Origin: MWEI01 sp964600235
Lineage (GTDB): Bacteria; Desulfobacterota; Desulfomonilia; UBA1062
Length of the DNA: 64,000 nucleotides
Assembly (NCBI GenBank): GCA_964600235.1
Contig: CAZRIV010000011.1
Coordinates: 1-64,000 of the forward strand
Direction of reading: 5' to 3'
Below are positions 61,449 through 64,000 of the stretch, piece after piece (the stretch's first letter is position 1; the number at the start of each line of letters is the position of its first letter). The notes beneath the pieces were generated by a model. That model had not been told where the DNA came from, did no database searches, and saw only the letters and a program-made list of their open reading frames with translations. The position numbers and the translations under genes are program-made.

Positions 61449-62665
61449 TACAAGAAGAAGTTATTATCAGCCACTTCTGAAATGCCGGCTACATCGTCAT
61501 CAGACCCGATGAAATGCTCGATCCACCAGTTCACGTGGTGATAGAAGCACACCACCTGGGAGCATTCCAGCCTGGCATTGAAGGACCTTATGGAGTGTTC
61601 CAGGCGTTTCTGCGTAAAATCGAGATTCGCCTTTCCCCGATACCCGCTTGCGTCTCCTATCTTTGCCTGTTCCACCCCCCTGAAGGCCGGGCAGTGGTAT
61701 ATGCCCCCTGAGGACATGACCGTTCTGAAAAACTGGCTGTGGCAAACCTCCGGCTGGATTTTCAGTTCATGTACCTTCTGGTCCAGCATGGCATGGAGAT
61801 TCACGCTTTCCAGTACCTTCACCACCGTGCCGCCCGTTTCCCTGGCCTGGGCAAGTTTCCCCCTGATGTCCTCGATGATGCGTTCTTCCCGCTCAGGGTC
61901 CGCGGGGTCGAAAAGCGACACCTTCTGGGAACTCTCGACCCGCAGAAGGCAGGGCTTGAACGAAACACAATCAAAGGCGTATTCCTTTGCAAGACCCACC
62001 GCCAGGTCCATATCATTGATGTTTGCGGTGAGTTCGTGCCCATTCACCGATATCCCATCCCATACGATCACGTAGGAGTAACCGAGGTTTATTTTCCTGT
62101 TAAGCTCTTTGACCCGGCGTGCATTTCCCAGTATGCTCTCAAGGGATACCCTGCCCCGGGGCCTGTGGGACTTGAAAAAGGTGCTCTCTTTACCTGCATC
62201 GATGGAGATCCTGAGCCAGTCGCCGTCCTTGAGCATCCCGGCAATGGATAAAACCTTGTCCATCCTTGACCCGTTCGTGACAATGCCTATCTGCAGCCCC
62301 CGCTCGCTGACGAACCTCACGATCTCCTCGAAGTTCTTGTGCATGGTGGGTTCTCCGCCGCCGTTGACGATCACGGAGCGCATGCCGTTCTTTTGCAATG
62401 TCTCAATGCTGCGTTTTACGGTTTCCAGGTCGAGGTAATCGCCGGTGTTCAGCTGCCTTGAATCAACACAGTGCGGGCAGGAGAAATTGCATGCCGTGGT
62501 CAGGTCGAGATTCACGGAAGTGGGCCCTTGTTTGGGAAATTGAGCACCTTCGGGTGATTTCCTCACAGACCGCTGCCAGGTGATGTATTCCCTCAGCGCT
62601 GCGACTACGGAAGTCTGCCTGAGTTTTGCGCTGAAGTCATACTCTCTTTGTTCCAGTAGTTCCAT
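61448..62665 (-). CDS. Radical SAM protein with C-terminal auxiliary-cluster-like cysteines
   Basis: The 405-residue enzyme has the SAM-cluster motif CNFSCPHC at about 59-66, then VNGGGEPTMH near 100 and IGIVTNGSRM near 125. The second half has several cysteines (CVSFKPC, CHSQFF, CPAF, CSQVVCFY) in a spacing suggestive of a SPASM/twitch-like auxiliary cluster. The product is unknown. It starts after AAGGGGA at 62665. Coupling to a GT9 gene suggests modification of LPS sugars or a related metabolite; that is inference from context only. Confidence 0.75.
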   Translation of the reverse strand: MELLEQREYDFSAKLRQTSVVAALREYITWQRSVRKSPEGAQFPKQGPTSVNLDLTTACNFSCPHCVDSRQLNTGDYLDLETVKRSIETLQKNGMRSVIVNGGGEPTMHKNFEEIVRFVSERGLQIGIVTNGSRMDKVLSIAGMLKDGDWLRISIDAGKESTFFKSHRPRGRVSLESILGNARRVKELNRKINLGYSYVIVWDGISVNGHELTANINDMDLAVGLAKEYAFDCVSFKPCLLRVESSQKVSLFDPADPEREERIIEDIRGKLAQARETGGTVVKVLESVNLHAMLDQKVHELKIQPEVCHSQFFRTVMSSGGIYHCPAFRGVEQAKIGDASGYRGKANLDFTQKRLEHSIRSFNARLECSQVVCFYHHVNWWIEHFIGSDDDVAGISEVADNNFFL

Positions 62666-62894
62666 CGATTCCCCTTATGGTCCGTAAGTATTCTGCAGGG
62701 ATCTGCCGGGGTAGTGTACGGTGTGCGGTATGCATTATGTGCCGCCATCCCGGCAGCTCTTCGCCCTTTGTACCTGCGGCAATGACGAAGTCGCGAACGT
62801 AAAGCCCCAGCGGATCTGATATGTTTAGGATTTTATCCCTATAAGTCAAGTGCAATCTCCCATACAATCCATGCGCCCCTTTTAAGGATGTCAA
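62637..62894 (-). CDS. Possible small protein upstream of the radical SAM gene
   Basis: This 85-residue frame begins with TTG at 62894 and overlaps the radical SAM start by 29 bp. Codon choice in its middle (RDFVIAAGTKGEELPGWRHIMHTAHRTLP) looks coding, but there is no well-spaced Shine-Dalgarno and its C-terminal part overlaps a better gene. The stretch also contains TTGACT that could be a promoter element. It may be real or chance. Confidence 0.3.
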   Translation of the reverse strand: MTSLKGAHGLYGRLHLTYRDKILNISDPLGLYVRDFVIAAGTKGEELPGWRHIMHTAHRTLPRQIPAEYLRTIRGIDGTTGTKRV

Positions 62895-62980
62895 CCCCCT
62901 GCGGCCTTGTGGATGAAAGTCCGATCATCGACAATATGCCCCTGAAAACTATTACAGGGCTTGAAAAGGAATGAGAAATA

Positions 62981-64000
62981 ATGCATCATCCTAAACAATC
63001 GCATGGAATTATGAAAAAGAACCCAGGCATAATCTCTTTTGACGAACCAAAACCGGTTCATGGGAGCCCAGTGGGTATTTCCGACCGATCGCTGACCATG
63101 GAAAAATACTACGAGACCCTCCTCAATTCCGCGAATTTCGGCATCATAGCCTCCGACGTCGAGGGATATGTCGTTTTCGTCAATACCTTTGCAAGATCAT
63201 TGCTCGATATCCACACGGAGATTTCCAACAAGGCCCTCAGAATCAACGAGATAGATAAAAACCTCTGGAAAGAATACGCACAGGTTATTCAAACAGGCAG
63301 GCCCCAGCTCAATGTGCCTGCGCAGCACAATGAAACCCCTCTGGTAAGCCATCGGCTGCCCATCACCCTGGACGGCAGGATCATCGGCGTGATGAGCATC
63401 TTCAAGCATCTGGAGACCTACGAGGAGCTTGCCAACGACATCTTCAAGCTCAAGGAATATACCCATGAGATCGAGGCCATCATAGAGTCGTCCTATGACG
63501 GCATCTACGTGACGGACGGAGAGGCGAACACCATCAGGGTCAACTCGGCCTATGAAAAGATCACCGGCATGAGTGCATCCGAGCTCTTGGGTAAAAATAT
63601 GCAGGAGCTCGTGAAGCAGGGATTTTTCGACGAGAGCGTGAGCCTGAGAGTCAAGCAGGAGAAGAAGCCGGTCACCATCCACCAGACACTGAAATCAGGC
63701 AAGAATATCCTGGTCACGGGAAACCCGATCTTCGATGAAAACGGCCGGATCAAGATGATCGTCACCAATGTACGCGACATGACCGGGCTCGTGGAGCTCC
63801 AGCAGCAGCTCGAGTATACCAAGGGCATGACCACGGCGTACAGGGATATCCTCAAGTCATTACAACAGGCCTCTGTCCGCGATAATGACATCATCATGGT
63901 CTCCGAGCCCATGCTCCACATCCAAGAGCTTTTAGACCGCGTATGCAGGACGAACGCCACGGTGCTCATCTATGGGGAGACCGGTGTCGGCAAAGACCGT
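62981..64000 (+). CDS. PAS-containing sigma-54-interaction regulator, 5' part
   Basis: The frame opens at ATG 62981 (AAAAGGA 10 bp upstream; inner ATGs at 63011 and 63098) and runs off the window edge after 340 codons. Two PAS domains are visible (about 37-150: MEKYYETLLNSANFGIIASDVEGYVVFVNTFARSLL; about 160-280: ESSYDGIYVTDGEANTIRVNSAYEKITGMSASELLG). Then the AAA+ sigma-54 interaction domain begins: EPMLHIQELLDRVCRTNATVLIYGETGVGKD, with Walker A GETGVGKD. The HTH should lie beyond the edge. It is a NtrC-like activator of sigma-54 promoters; the target is unknown. Confidence 0.9.
   Translation, partial: MHHPKQSHGIMKKNPGIISFDEPKPVHGSPVGISDRSLTMEKYYETLLNSANFGIIASDVEGYVVFVNTFARSLLDIHTEISNKALRINEIDKNLWKEYAQVIQTGRPQLNVPAQHNETPLVSHRLPITLDGRIIGVMSIFKHLETYEELANDIFKLKEYTHEIEAIIESSYDGIYVTDGEANTIRVNSAYEKITGMSASELLGKNMQELVKQGFFDESVSLRVKQEKKPVTIHQTLKSGKNILVTGNPIFDENGRIKMIVTNVRDMTGLVELQQQLEYTKGMTTAYRDILKSLQQASVRDNDIIMVSEPMLHIQELLDRVCRTNATVLIYGETGVGKDR

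Overview
The window looks like a chromosomal segment of a Gram-negative, probably anaerobic, member of the Desulfobacterota (former Deltaproteobacteria). The evidence is a lipopolysaccharide-core glycosyltransferase cluster with an O-antigen ligase, protein S1 and AccA/DnaE housekeeping genes of proteobacterial type, a dense beta-oxidation cluster, and GEMM-type cyclic dinucleotide riboswitches. The taxonomic call is inference. No rRNA, tRNA, CRISPR array, prophage or intact insertion sequence was seen.

Layout. 1-4.4 kb: a small zinc-ribbon protein, a TM0106-type nuclease and a RecD2-like helicase. 4.4-18.1 kb: fatty-acid activation and beta-oxidation (two acyl-CoA dehydrogenases, two acyl-CoA ligases, thiolase, FadB/J-type bifunctional enzyme) followed by a convergent GntR/FCD regulator. 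This block is interrupted by a group II intron remnant (domains V-VI) and a PAS-LuxR regulator. 18.3-22.9 kb: a DUF1846 protein, an S1-domain protein and IlvE. 23.5-28.0 kb: a large zinc-ribbon/class III cyclase/AAA/TPR signalling protein, then three tandem GEMM-I riboswitches ahead of a small secreted protein. 28.1-30.2 kb: a tightly overlapping queE-queC-queF operon. 30.7-34.8 kb: an ATP-grasp acyl-CoA synthetase subunit, Dus, ApgM and Ddl. 34.9-46.3 kb: mainly minus-strand housekeeping genes (rpsA, sppA, guaB, dnaE, accA, an unknown gene, prepilin peptidase). 46.5-53.8 kb: LysM, PilZ, Hpt, zinc-ribbon/DUF3426, RuvX, MltG, and a response regulator overlapping a REC-HD-GYP protein. 54.1-62.7 kb: glycosyltransferases of LPS core assembly, an O-antigen ligase and a radical SAM enzyme. 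63-64 kb: the first part of a PAS/sigma-54-interaction regulator that runs off the window.

The most unusual content is intergenic. A repeat family of about 218 bp has inverted ends (consensus CCCGGATTGTGCGTTTGAA) and an internal hairpin whose arms differ between copies while remaining paired. Four copies are exactly 218 bp, one is 222 bp and two are fragments; two of the full copies look identical although 13.3 kb apart. Separate from these are three long, nearly perfect palindromes of 54, 66 and 73 bp, two of which share flanking sequence. The cyclic-dinucleotide theme recurs in the riboswitches, a PilZ protein and an HD-GYP phosphodiesterase. All family assignments were made by eye from sequence; no database search was run.
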